Below are positions 52,778-61,329 of a DNA stretch of 64,000 nucleotides, in pieces. Both the position numbers and the translations under genes were made by a program. The DNA comes from Streptomyces pristinaespiralis (lineage in GTDB: Bacteria > Actinomycetota > Actinomycetes > Streptomycetales > Streptomycetaceae), in NCBI RefSeq assembly GCF_001278075.1, contig NZ_CP011340.1:6507501-6571500 (forward strand), given 5' to 3'. The stretch's first letter is position 1, and each line of letters opens with the position of its first letter. A model generated the notes under the pieces. That model did not search any database. It was not told the DNA's origin and saw only the letters and a program-made list of their open reading frames with translations.

Positions 52778-53751
52778 GCGCCGCGCCTGCGCAGCAGGGA
52801 GGCGACGGCGCAGGTGAGCAGCAGACCGGAGATCATCTCCCCAGCGTAGGTGAGCATCAGCAGCGCGGGGGTCTGCTTCCCCTCGTCCGACTCGGGCATG
52901 ACCGCGCCGAAGATCATCCAGCCCGCCCAGGCGGCCAGCGCGCTGGCCCCGACCCAGGCGGCGGCCAGCAGCCCGCGCACCGGCATGGCCGGGCGCAGCC
53001 GGAAGGCGAGCAGCAGCACTGCGGTGACCGCCAGCACCGCGAAGCCGACGCGGACACCCTCCAACAGGTAGAAGGGCGTGGTGCGTTGCAGCACACGGTC
53101 GGCGGGGAGCGCCGTGGTCCCGCCGACGGCCCACAGCGTGTGCATGGCCGCGGGGAACAGGGCGAGCAGTGAGCCGGCGACGGCCGTGGCCCGCATGAAC
53201 GTGCTCGTCGCGCCGGTCGGCAGGTCCCACACCCTGCCGCGCCACAGATGGCCCCAGCGCTTTCCGGCGTAGAGCACGAACAGCGTGCCCAGGGCGAGTC
53301 CTTGGAGGACGAAGCCGCCGTACACGACGCCGAACACCCAGTCGTTCAGGAACGGCTCCTCCGCGGCGGCCGGTGCCTCGCTGCCGTCGATGGCCGTGCC
53401 GACCAGCTGAAATGGGAGCCCGATCATGATCGGCGCGAGCAGTCCGGTCGCCGCCCACATCGGCACCGCCAGCAGCAACGCGGGTACCCGCTGCCCCCAC
53501 GGCCGGGTGAGCAGCAGCGCCAGCACCACCACGGACGCGTCCATCAGCACGGTGAGGCTGTTGGCCATGGCCATCACCAGCCGGTGGTCCAGCAGGGCGC
53601 TGCCATCGGGAATGCCGACATGGCTGCCGGCGATCCAGGCGATCTTGAGCCCGAGATACGGCAAGCAGGCCATGATCGCCACGGCACGCAGTGCGGCCGT
53701 GAGGGAGCGGTGTCGCAGTGTGAGGCCGGTCTCGGCCGAGGTGGTTGTCAT
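52774..53751 (-). CDS. Polytopic membrane protein, two-component partner
   Basis: A 325-residue membrane protein with about eight hydrophobic helices and no recognised enzymatic motif. It begins TTTSAETGLTLRHRSLTAAL and contains LPYLGLKIAWIAGSHVGIPDG. Four-base coupling to the kinase gene, and first place in the operon, point to a sensory or accessory role. Family not named. Confidence 0.8.
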   Translation of the reverse strand: MTTTSAETGLTLRHRSLTAALRAVAIMACLPYLGLKIAWIAGSHVGIPDGSALLDHRLVMAMANSLTVLMDASVVVLALLLTRPWGQRVPALLLAVPMWAATGLLAPIMIGLPFQLVGTAIDGSEAPAAAEEPFLNDWVFGVVYGGFVLQGLALGTLFVLYAGKRWGHLWRGRVWDLPTGATSTFMRATAVAGSLLALFPAAMHTLWAVGGTTALPADRVLQRTTPFYLLEGVRVGFAVLAVTAVLLLAFRLRPAMPVRGLLAAAWVGASALAAWAGWMIFGAVMPESDEGKQTPALLMLTYAGEMISGLLLTCAVASLLRRRGA

Positions 53752-53864
53752 GCCCCCTACGCTGCCGTGCCCGTCGGCCCCTCCACCTCCTGCTCCGTGA
53801 CGATCCGCCTCCACCGCGCGGGGGAGCGGCGCCGCGGTGAAGGCCCGCCCCGCCCGCGAGGGGG

Positions 53865-54332
53865 TCACGCCAGCGTCAGGACCACTTCGTCCGTGTCCTC
53901 GCCCCGCGCGTTGGCGAACCCCCGGTCGTGGCCCGTCACCGCGAACCCGCATTTGAGCAGCACCCGCAGCGAGGCCGCGTTGTCCGCCGCCGCACGCGCG
54001 TGCAGCGGACGGGCCGGTACGGCCTCCAGCAGCGCGCGCAGGGCGAGCGTGGCGATGCCGCGCCCCCAGTGCGCACGGTCGATGACGTAGGTGACCTCCC
54101 GCTCCTCGGGCGGCCCGTACACGGCGGTGTGGCCGACGACCTCGCCGTCGGCGAGGACCGTGCGGATCACCGCGTCGGAGGCCCGGATACGTGACCAGTG
54201 GGCGTCGAACGCGGCCCGGTCCGTCGGATCCTCGCTGGTGAAGGCGGCCATCCGGTTGGACTCGGGGTCACTCATGTGCCGGAAGAACACCGGGAGATCA
54301 CTGTCCTCGACCTCACGCAGGACCACGTCCAC
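53865..54332 (-). CDS. GNAT-family N-acetyltransferase
   Basis: A 155-residue acetyltransferase of the RimJ/RimL-like type. The N-terminus DVVLREVEDSDLPVFFRH and the acetyl-CoA loop WGRGIATLALRALLE, followed by ADNAASLRVLLKCGF, define the GNAT fold. GTG 54332 is 3 bases after the IclR stop, so it is co-transcribed with that regulator. Substrate unknown. Confidence 0.87.
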   Translation of the reverse strand: MDVVLREVEDSDLPVFFRHMSDPESNRMAAFTSEDPTDRAAFDAHWSRIRASDAVIRTVLADGEVVGHTAVYGPPEEREVTYVIDRAHWGRGIATLALRALLEAVPARPLHARAAADNAASLRVLLKCGFAVTGHDRGFANARGEDTDEVVLTLA

Positions 54333-54334
54333 GG

Positions 54335-55105
54335 TCAGAGCCTCCGGGTCGCGAGGGTGAGCCGGTCGCGCGCGTCGAACAGCGCGTCCTTGATCATCTG
54401 CTCGTGCGCCGGCGTGAGCCTCGCCACCGGCACCGAGCAGCTGATCGCGTCGCGCGCCGGGGTGCGGTAGGGGATGGCGATGCCGAAGCAGCGCAGCCCG
54501 AGCGTGTTCTCCTCACGGTCCACGGCGTAGCCCTGTTCGCGGATGAGGTGCAGCTCCTCGATGAGCTTCTCGCGGTCGGTGAGGGTGTGCTCGGTCAGCG
54601 GCGCGAGGGTCTCCGGCAGCATCTTGCGCACCTGCTCGTCGCTGTAGGTCGCGAGCAGCGCCTTGCCGAGCGAGGTGGAGTGAGCGGGCAGCCGCCGCCC
54701 CACGCGCGTGAACGGGCGCAGATAGTGCTGTGACTGCCGGGTCGCCAGGTAGACCACGTTCGTGCCGTCGAGCCGCGCGAGGTGGATGGTCTCCGTGGTG
54801 TCGTCGGAGAGCCGGTCCAGGGTCGGCCTGGCAGCGGCCACGACCTCGTCGCCGTCGATGTACGACGTCCCGACCAGCAGGGCGCGCACCCCGATGCCGT
54901 ACCGCGTGCCCGTGGCGTCCGTCTCGACCCAGCCGAGCTCCACGAGGGTGCGCAGCAGCATGTACAGGCTGGACTTGGGGTATCCGACGGCCTCCTGGAC
55001 CGCGGCGAGCGAGTGCATGCCGGGCCGCCCGGCGAAGTATTCGAGCAACTCCACCGTCCGCACCGCGGACTTGACCTGTGCCCCACCGGAATCGGCAACT
55101 GACAT
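54335..55105 (-). CDS. IclR-family transcriptional regulator
   Basis: A 256-residue IclR regulator. The N-terminal winged helix is SAVRTVELLEYFAGRPGMHSL (in part) with HTH VQEAVGYPKSSLYMLLRTLV; the effector domain contains TIHLARLDGTNVVYLA, RLPAHSTSLGKALLAT and GIAIPYR. It is divergent from the aldehyde dehydrogenase and likely controls it through the palindrome at 55177-55198. By analogy with other sugar-acid clusters, a sugar acid or its breakdown product is the likely effector. Confidence 0.92.
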   Translation of the reverse strand: MSVADSGGAQVKSAVRTVELLEYFAGRPGMHSLAAVQEAVGYPKSSLYMLLRTLVELGWVETDATGTRYGIGVRALLVGTSYIDGDEVVAAARPTLDRLSDDTTETIHLARLDGTNVVYLATRQSQHYLRPFTRVGRRLPAHSTSLGKALLATYSDEQVRKMLPETLAPLTEHTLTDREKLIEELHLIREQGYAVDREENTLGLRCFGIAIPYRTPARDAISCSVPVARLTPAHEQMIKDALFDARDRLTLATRRL

Positions 55106-55176
55106 CGCTGTACGCCCCTTCTTGACCGTGCGGAACGCCCGGAAATAGAGTCCCCAGCATATTCACCACCAGGAAC

Positions 55177-55198
55177 GTTGTTCAGAATACCGAACAAC
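55177..55198. promoter_or_regulatory. Perfect inverted repeat, candidate IclR operator
   Basis: GTTGTTC-N8-GAACAAC in the 127-base divergent region. Placement 35-56 bases before the dehydrogenase GTG and 72 before the IclR ATG fits an operator shared by both. Confidence 0.6.
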
Positions 55199-55232
55199 TT
55201 CGGTGGGTGGCAGAGACCGGAAGGAAGCCGCC

Positions 55233-56762
55233 GTGGAAGCAGCACCAGTCTGGAGTGTCGACCCCCGTAGCGGGAAGCGGCGGGAGCGGGTCGGGGTGGA
55301 GGCTTCTGCGGGGGAGGTGGGTGTGGTGGTGCGGGCCGCGTGGGAGGCGCGGGGTTCGTTGGTGGATCGTGGTGTGCGGGCGGGGTTCCTGCGGGGGGCG
55401 GCGGCTCTGCTGGAGGCGTCGGGGGACGTTCTGGTGGAGGTGGCGGACGCGGAGACGGCGCTGGGTGGGGTGCGGTTGCGTGGTGAGCTGGCGCGGACGT
55501 GTTATCAGTTGCGGGCGTTCGCGGATGTGGTGGAGGAGGGGTCGTTCCTGGGGGTGATCATCGATCATCCTGATGCGGCGGCGACGCCGCCGGTGCCGGA
55601 TCTGCGGCGTTTCAAGGTGCCGTTGGGTGTGGTGGCGGTGTATGCGGCGTCGAATTTTCCGTTCGCGTTCTCGGTGGCGGGTGGGGACACGGCCAGTGCG
55701 TTGGCGGCGGGGTGTCCGGTGGTGGTGAAGGCGCATCCGGATCATCCGGGGTTGTCGGAGCGGGTGGCGGCGGTGTTGCGGCGGGCGGCGGTGGAGCGGG
55801 GGTTGCCTGCGGGGGTGGTGGGGCTGGTGCATGGTTTCGAGGCGGGTGTGGCGTTGGTGGGGCATCCGCTGGTGGCGGCGGCGGGGTTCACCGGGTCGGT
55901 GCGTGGTGGGCGGGCGTTGTTCGACGCGGCGGCGGCGCGGCCGGTGCCGATCCCGTTCCATGGGGAGCTGGGTTCGCTCAATCCGGTGGTGGTGACACAG
56001 GCGGCGGCGTCGGAGCGGGCGGAGGAGATCGGTGCGGGGCTGGCGGGGTCGATGACGCTGGGGGTGGGGCAGTTCTGTGTGAAGCCGGGTCTGGTGCTGG
56101 TTCCGGCGTCGCCGGAGGGTGACCGGCTGGTGGAGGCGTTGGCGGGCGGGGTGGCGCGGGCGGCGGCGGGGGTGCTGCTGGACGGGCGGATGCGGGACAA
56201 CTTCGTGGCGGGGGTGGCCGAGCGGGCCGCATTGGCGGGGGTGGAGTGTCCGGTGGTGCCGGGCGGGGAGGGGGAGCGGGGGGTGCGGGCCGGGTTCTTG
56301 ACCGTGCCGGCGGGCCGGCTGACGGAGCCGGGTGCGCATGATGTGCTGTTGGAGGAGTGTTTCGGTCCGGTCACGGTGGTCGCGCGGTACGGGGATCCGG
56401 CCGAGGTGGACGCGGTGCTGGCGCGGTTGCCGGGCAATCTGACGGCGACGGTGCATCTGTCGGCCGGGGAGAGCGAGGGGCAGGGGCGGGCGGGTGAGCT
56501 GTTGGCCCGGCTGACGCCGTTGGCGGGCCGGGTACTGGTCAACGGCTGGCCGACCGGTGTCGCGGTCGCGCCCGCGCAGCACCACGGCGGCCCCTACCCG
56601 GCCACCACCTCCACCTCCACCTCCGTGGGCGCCACGGCCATCGAACGCTGGCTCCGCCCGGTCACCTACCAGCACACCCCCCACGCGCTCCTCCCGCCGG
56701 AACTGCGCGACGACAACCCGCTCGGGCTTCCCCGACGCGTCAACGGCCGCCTGCAACACTGA
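55233..56762 (+). CDS. 2,5-dioxovalerate (2-oxoglutarate semialdehyde) dehydrogenase-like
   Basis: A 509-residue aldehyde dehydrogenase. Asn141 (AASNFPFAF), Lys166, Glu245 (HGELGSLNP) and catalytic Cys282 (GVGQFCVKPGLVLV) match the family; the QFC.KPG loop fits the 2-oxoglutarate semialdehyde branch. It would finish the glucarate/uronate route begun by genes at 43.8-45.8 kb. GTG 55233 follows AAGGAAG. Codon use is odd: from about 55290 to 56530 third positions are mostly G, then abruptly C. Confidence 0.85.
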   Translation: MEAAPVWSVDPRSGKRRERVGVEASAGEVGVVVRAAWEARGSLVDRGVRAGFLRGAAALLEASGDVLVEVADAETALGGVRLRGELARTCYQLRAFADVVEEGSFLGVIIDHPDAAATPPVPDLRRFKVPLGVVAVYAASNFPFAFSVAGGDTASALAAGCPVVVKAHPDHPGLSERVAAVLRRAAVERGLPAGVVGLVHGFEAGVALVGHPLVAAAGFTGSVRGGRALFDAAAARPVPIPFHGELGSLNPVVVTQAAASERAEEIGAGLAGSMTLGVGQFCVKPGLVLVPASPEGDRLVEALAGGVARAAAGVLLDGRMRDNFVAGVAERAALAGVECPVVPGGEGERGVRAGFLTVPAGRLTEPGAHDVLLEECFGPVTVVARYGDPAEVDAVLARLPGNLTATVHLSAGESEGQGRAGELLARLTPLAGRVLVNGWPTGVAVAPAQHHGGPYPATTSTSTSVGATAIERWLRPVTYQHTPHALLPPELRDDNPLGLPRRVNGRLQH

Positions 56763-56767
56763 CCCGC

Positions 56768-57376
56768 ATGGAACTGAAGCTGCCCGACCTCCCCTTTCCC
56801 CTGCGGCCGTACGGTCCCGAGGCCGACTGGTCCTACGACGACGGTGTTCTGACCGCCTGGGCCGGCCCCCGCCAGGACCGTTTCGTCCCGCCGACCGGCC
56901 ACTCCCTGGAACCGGCCTCCGACGCGCCCCGCCTGCTCGGCGCGCCGGAGGGCGACTTCCAGCTGATCGCCCGCGCCAAGGCCGGCTTCGCCGCGGCCTT
57001 CGACGCGGCCGTGCTCTACGTGCACGTCACCGAGCACGAGTGGGCGAAGCTCTGCCTGGAACTGTCGCCGGACAGGCCGACGGTCTGCACGGTCGTCACC
57101 CGCGGCCACTCCGACGACGCCAACTCCTTCGTGGTCGACGGTGACAGCGTCTGGCTGCGCATCAGCCGCACGGGAAAGGCGTTCGCCTTCCACGCCTCCA
57201 CCGACGGCGAGCAGTGGACCTTCGTCCGCATCTTCACCCTCGGCGACGAGGACCGGGCCGGCGCGGCACTGGTCGGCTTCATGGCCCAGTCGCCGGTGGG
57301 CGAGGGCTGCGTCGTCTCCTTCGACCGCATCGAGTACCGCGACAGCTGGCCGGAAGGGCTGCGGGACGGCTCCTGA
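56768..57376 (+). CDS. DUF1349 (concanavalin-like) protein
   Basis: A 202-residue soluble protein of the DUF1349 type, a jelly-roll fold related to sugar-binding domains. It opens ELKLPDLPFPLRPYGPEADW and contains DFQLIARAKAGFAAAFDAAVLYVH, WAKLCLELSPDRPTVCTVVT, GKAFAFHASTDGEQWTFVR and GFMAQSPVGEGCVVSF. It begins 5 bases after the aldehyde dehydrogenase stop, so it is probably co-transcribed with it. Function unknown. Confidence 0.82.
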   Translation: MELKLPDLPFPLRPYGPEADWSYDDGVLTAWAGPRQDRFVPPTGHSLEPASDAPRLLGAPEGDFQLIARAKAGFAAAFDAAVLYVHVTEHEWAKLCLELSPDRPTVCTVVTRGHSDDANSFVVDGDSVWLRISRTGKAFAFHASTDGEQWTFVRIFTLGDEDRAGAALVGFMAQSPVGEGCVVSFDRIEYRDSWPEGLRDGS

Positions 57377-57404
57377 CGCACGGGAGGCGCCCCTCCCGGG
57401 CGTC

Positions 57405-57839
57405 TCACGCCGGCGTGAGGACCGGCGGCCGTCCCGTCGTCCAGAGGGCCTCGACCGCCATCCGGCTGAAGCGCCAGCCCTCGTCGGTCCGGCGCAGTTC
57501 GGCCTCGTAGCGGCCGCCCACGGTGAACAGCGGATCCTCGCCCTCGTGGTGGATGTGGACCATCAGCGCGTTCCAGGACGCCCTGGCCGTCCCCGACGCG
57601 GCGTCGACGTCGGTCAGCAGGTCGGAGGCCATGTGCTGGGTGCGGGCGAACCTCCTGATGGCCTCCTCCGTGCCGCGTACGGCCTCGGCGCCCTCGAACA
57701 CCCCGACGGGGGCGACCATGCGCGCGTCGTCGGTGAAGTGGTCACGCGCCCAGCCGGCCGGGAACGCGCGCTCGTCCATGGCGCGGAAGAAACGGCTGAC
57801 GAGCAGCCCGATCTCGATGTGGTCCAGATGAGTGGTCAT
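57405..57839 (-). CDS. SnoaL-like (NTF2-fold) protein
   Basis: A 144-residue SnoaL-like protein. Residues FFRAMDERAFPAGWARDHFTDDARMV and LTDVDAASGTARASWNALMVHIHHEG, then FTVGGRYEAELRRTDEGWRFSRMAV, are typical. The family includes small cyclases, isomerases and non-enzymatic proteins, so no reaction is assigned. ATG 57839 chosen over an upstream in-frame ATG. It converges on the DUF1349 gene. Confidence 0.82.
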   Translation of the reverse strand: MTTHLDHIEIGLLVSRFFRAMDERAFPAGWARDHFTDDARMVAPVGVFEGAEAVRGTEEAIRRFARTQHMASDLLTDVDAASGTARASWNALMVHIHHEGEDPLFTVGGRYEAELRRTDEGWRFSRMAVEALWTTGRPPVLTPA

Positions 57840-57935
57840 GCCGTGAGCGTTCACCCTCAACCGCGGTCGAGGTCAAGGGAGCCCGGTCAGGACGGGTCTG
57901 CAACCGTGCCCGCCCGCGGTCGCGTCCCCCAGCAC

Positions 57936-58409
57936 ATGATCAGAACTGCCACTCTCGCGGACCTCGACGCCATAGCGGCCCTCCACGCCGAAGCGCGCGC
58001 CACCTACTACCGGGGCCACATCCCCGACGAGGCCTTCGACGGGCCCGCCGAGCGTGCCCGCAACCGGGCCGGCTGGGAGCGGGCGATCGGGCAGGGGCGG
58101 GTGCTGTGCGCGGAACGGGACGGCGTCGTCGCGGGCACGGCTGCCTTCGGCGAGGTGGACGGCGTCATGACCCTTTCGCAGCTCCACGTCGCCCCCGCGC
58201 GCTGGCGCGCCGGCGTCGGCACCGAGCTCCACGCCGCCTGCGTCGAGGCGTGGCGGGGCGCGGGCGTGAGAAGCGCCCGCCTCGAGGTCTTCCAGGAGAA
58301 CGAGCGGGCCCAGGCCTTCTACGCCCGCCACGGCTGGTACCCGGACCCCGACGAGCCGCTCGCCGGGAACCACCTGGTCCTGCGCTTCACGGTGCCGGCG
58401 GACGAGTAG
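57936..58409 (+). CDS. GNAT-family N-acetyltransferase
   Basis: A 157-residue acetyltransferase. The fold is seen as IRTATLADLDAIAALHAEARATYY, then LSQLHVAPARWRAGVGTELHAACVEAW (acetyl-CoA loop) and ARLEVFQENERAQAFYARHGW. ATG 57936 has CCCCCAGC upstream and no strong ribosome site, so the start is moderately secure. Substrate unknown. Divergent from the SnoaL-like gene. The following 280 bases (58410-58689) hold no gene I can support. Confidence 0.84.
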   Translation: MIRTATLADLDAIAALHAEARATYYRGHIPDEAFDGPAERARNRAGWERAIGQGRVLCAERDGVVAGTAAFGEVDGVMTLSQLHVAPARWRAGVGTELHAACVEAWRGAGVRSARLEVFQENERAQAFYARHGWYPDPDEPLAGNHLVLRFTVPADE

Positions 58410-58689
58410 GCGCGCCCGAGCCGATGCGGCCGGGGACGCCGGGCCGTCACGGCGGCCCGGCCCGCCCGCCTGTCCCTCACCCCGGCGAGAAAGACCCCTG
58501 GCCGGAGCGGCTCGACGGCCGCCGGCCCGGCGGGGCCTTCGCGGCTTCCCGCGGAATGAGGCGGGCCCGTCCCCTGTTGAGGTGCTGCGGAGGCGCCCCG
58601 CCCCGTCCGTCCCACCGACCCCGCCCGGCGAGCCGGGCGAACCGTGTCCGGCGCCGCCGGCCGGCTTGACCCTGGAGTGATGAAGAAGC

Positions 58690-59421
58690 ATGCGCGTCGA
58701 GATCTGGTCCGACATCGCCTGTCCGTGGTGCTACATCGGCAAGGCCCGTTTCGAGAAGGGCCTCGATGCCTTCGCGCATCGCGACGAGGTGGAGGTCGTG
58801 CACCGGTCCTTCGAACTCGACCCCGGCCGTGAAAGGGGCGACACCGCTCCGGTCGTCGACATGCTCGCGAAGAAGTACGGCCGCACCCGCGAGGAGGCGC
58901 AGGCCATGGAGGAGCACGTGGCGTCCAACGCCCGCTCCGAAGGGCTGGAGTACCGCGTCGAGGGCCGCGACCACGGGAACACCTTCGACATCCACCGGCT
59001 GCTGCACCTCGCCAAGGCCCGCGGCCGCCAGGACGAGCTGCTCACCCTCGCCTACCGGGCGAACTTCGCGGAGGAGCGGTCCGTCTTCGACCCGGACGTC
59101 CTCCTCGCGCTCGCCGTGGAGGCGGGACTCGACGAGCAGGAGGCACGCCGGGTCCTCGCGGACGTGAGCGCCTACGCCGACGACGTACGCGCCGACGAGC
59201 GGGAGGCTGCGGAGCTGGGTGCGAACGGCGTCCCGTTCTTCGTGTTCGACCGGCGGTACGGGGTGTCCGGCGGGCAGCCCGCCGAACTGTTCACGCAGGC
59301 GCTGGAACAGGCCTGGCAGGGGCGGGAGGCCGCCCCGGCCGGCGAGGACGCGGCCGTCTGCGACGCCGACGGCGCATGCGAGGTCCCCGCGGCCGCCGAC
59401 GCCGCGCAGCCGGCTTCGTGA
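58690..59421 (+). CDS. DsbA/FrnE-family oxidoreductase
   Basis: A 243-residue thioredoxin-fold protein of the 2-hydroxychromene-2-carboxylate isomerase/FrnE type. The active site is Cys11-Pro-Trp-Cys14 (EIWSDIACPWCYIGKARFEKG, in part), and NTFDIHRLLHLAKARGRQ, then GVPFFVFDRRYGVSGGQ follow (cis-Pro loop). There is no signal peptide, so it acts in the cytoplasm, probably in disulfide or small-molecule chemistry. An Ala-rich tail with two Cys ends the protein. Confidence 0.87.
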   Translation: MRVEIWSDIACPWCYIGKARFEKGLDAFAHRDEVEVVHRSFELDPGRERGDTAPVVDMLAKKYGRTREEAQAMEEHVASNARSEGLEYRVEGRDHGNTFDIHRLLHLAKARGRQDELLTLAYRANFAEERSVFDPDVLLALAVEAGLDEQEARRVLADVSAYADDVRADEREAAELGANGVPFFVFDRRYGVSGGQPAELFTQALEQAWQGREAAPAGEDAAVCDADGACEVPAAADAAQPAS

Positions 59422-59491
59422 AGCGCCGCTGAACGGTTGTGTCCAGCAAGGCGTGATTGACCCGGAGGACACGGCACCGCAGGGTGATCCC

Positions 59492-60616
59492 ATGGAGACG
59501 CAGATCCTGGAGCCCACGGCCGGCGGTGAGTTCGCGCCCACGACGACGTACCTGAACACCTCGAGCTGCGGCCTGCTCCCGCGCCGTACGGTCCGTGCGG
59601 TGGCGGCGCTGGCGCAGGAGCTGGCCGACGGACGGCCCGGCGGTGCGGGCGACTTCTCGGCCGTGACCGCCGCCCGCGAGTCCTTCGCCCGCCTCGCCGG
59701 CGTGCCCCACGAGCGGGTGGCCGTCGGCGGTTCGGTCTCCGTCCATGTGGGGCTGATCGCGGCCTCGCTGCCGCCGGGCTCCGAGGTGTTGTTCCCCGAA
59801 GGGGAGTACGCCTCCGTGATCACGCCCTTCACCGTGCGGGGCGACCTCAAGACGCGGTTCGCGCCGCTGGAAGGGCTGGCGGACGCGGTCCGCCCCGGTA
59901 CGGCGCTCGTCGCCTTCTCGTCGGTGCAGTCCGCCGACGGCAGGGTCGCCGACATGGCGGCCGTGCGCGCCGCCGCCGCGGCGCACGGGGCCCGTACGCT
60001 CCTCGACGCCAGCCAGTCGGCCGGCTGGCAGCCGCTGGCGGCGGGGGACTGGGACTACACCGTCACCGGCGGTTTCAAGTTCCTGCTCTGCCCGCGCGGT
60101 GTGTCCTTCCTGACCGTGACGGAAGACGCGCAGGAGGCGCTGCCGCCGCTGCACGCGGGCACCTTCGCCGCAGAACGGCTGTGGGAGACGACGTACGGCC
60201 CGATCGAGGAGACCGCCACCTCGGCCCGCCGCTACGACGAACCCCCGGCCTTCCTCTCGTACCACGGTGCCGAGCAGTCGCTCGCCCTGCTGGAGGAGAT
60301 CGGCATCGACGCGGTCCTGGCCCACGACACCGCGCTGGCACGGCTGTTCAGGGCCGGCCTCGTGGAACTGGGCCACGAACCGGTGCCCGCGGACTCGGCG
60401 ATCGTGGCCGTCCCCGGCCTCGGCCACCGCGCCCGCGAGCTGGCCGGCTCCGGGATCCTGCTCTCCGAGCGCGCCGGCAATCTGCGCGCCTCGTTCCACC
60501 TCTACAACTCGCCCGCCGACGTGGAACGGGTCCTGGACCGCCTCGCCGGCCGGGGCTCCGCCGTCGGGGGCGGCTGCGGCGCGCCGGCCGACGGTCGGGC
60601 GGGGCATCCGCGATAG
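59492..60616 (+). CDS. Class V aminotransferase (PLP) family protein
   Basis: A 374-residue PLP enzyme of the cysteine-desulfurase/selenocysteine-lyase-like class V group. The PLP Lys196 is in TVTGGFKFLLCPRG; the PLP phosphate region TLLDASQSAGWQPL and NTSSCGLLPRRTVRA (start of the fold) are visible. It lacks a catalytic RxGxHCA motif, so it is not a cysteine desulfurase of the SufS type. Substrate unknown. ATG 59492 is 70 bases after the DsbA-like gene. Confidence 0.82.
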   Translation: METQILEPTAGGEFAPTTTYLNTSSCGLLPRRTVRAVAALAQELADGRPGGAGDFSAVTAARESFARLAGVPHERVAVGGSVSVHVGLIAASLPPGSEVLFPEGEYASVITPFTVRGDLKTRFAPLEGLADAVRPGTALVAFSSVQSADGRVADMAAVRAAAAAHGARTLLDASQSAGWQPLAAGDWDYTVTGGFKFLLCPRGVSFLTVTEDAQEALPPLHAGTFAAERLWETTYGPIEETATSARRYDEPPAFLSYHGAEQSLALLEEIGIDAVLAHDTALARLFRAGLVELGHEPVPADSAIVAVPGLGHRARELAGSGILLSERAGNLRASFHLYNSPADVERVLDRLAGRGSAVGGGCGAPADGRAGHPR

Positions 60617-60698
60617 ACCGTTCGGCCGCGCGTGAGGCCCGGCGCCCGCGAGGACGCGGTCGGCCGGGTCCGGGCGCCGGACCCGGGCGCCGGCCGGG

Positions 60699-61208
60699 TC
60701 AGGCGCGGCGTTCCGGGCAGTCGGCCGTCTCCGTGCAGAGGTTCGCCTCGACCTTGGCCAACAGGCGCGTCAAATCCCGCCGTTCGTCCTCGTCCAGGCC
60801 GCGGAGCGTGTGCTCCTCCAGCTGCGCCCAGGCCTCCGACACGTCCGACAGCAGTGCGCAGCTCCGCTCCGTCGCCTCCACGAGGACGGCCCTGCGGTCG
60901 GCCGGGTCCGGGCAGCGGCGGACGTGGCCGGACTGTTCGAGGCGCTGGAGCATCTTGGTCACGGTGGACGGGTCGAGGTCGGCCGCCTTGATGAGCTCCG
61001 ACTGACGCAGTGGTCCGGCGTCCCACAGGCGCATCATCACGAACTCCTGGCCGGGGTAGAGGCCCAGCCCCTTGAGCAGCTTGCCCGCGGCGATGCGGTG
61101 GAGCCGCGCCACCCGGGAGACGGCGTGGCTGACGGGGCCGCTGCTCGCGGCGTGCGGCAGCTGTCCGGTGCACGCAGGGTCGCCCTGTGCCTCCTCCGCT
61201 GTGGACAT
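60699..61208 (-). CDS. MarR-family transcriptional regulator
   Basis: A 169-residue MarR regulator. HTH LRQSELIKAADLDPSTVTKMLQRLE (in part) and wing RRCPDPADRRAVLVEAT are clear. It is divergent from the Old Yellow Enzyme gene, and the gap holds two complementary copies of an 11-base site. Two Cys near the C-terminus (LCTETADCPERRA) and CTGQ near residue 14 could give redox sensing; that is speculative. Confidence 0.88.
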   Translation of the reverse strand: MSTAEEAQGDPACTGQLPHAASSGPVSHAVSRVARLHRIAAGKLLKGLGLYPGQEFVMMRLWDAGPLRQSELIKAADLDPSTVTKMLQRLEQSGHVRRCPDPADRRAVLVEATERSCALLSDVSEAWAQLEEHTLRGLDEDERRDLTRLLAKVEANLCTETADCPERRA

Positions 61209-61252
61209 GGTGCTCTCCTCGGCCGGTTTTCCACTGCTTCCAGAATATTACC

Positions 61253-61307
61253 TTGGTCGGCCAATGAATGCGCTACAGTGGCGCAGAGCCGATTACTTGG
61301 CCGACCA
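61253..61307. promoter_or_regulatory. Paired operator sites between MarR and alkene reductase
   Basis: TGGTCGGCCAA (61254-61264) and TTGGCCGACCA (61297-61307) are exact reverse complements. Each half is also nearly palindromic (TTGGTCGGCCAA). The right site ends just before CATAAT (61308-61313), a good -10 for the reductase gene. Confidence 0.6.
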
Positions 61308-61329
61308 CATAATTTTTCTGGGGGTTCCC

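Noticed and set aside
55182..56759. 525-codon open frame on the minus strand
   Set aside because: It is a shadow of the aldehyde dehydrogenase caused by its G-ending codons; the Arg/His/Pro-only composition and absence of a ribosome site argue against a gene.
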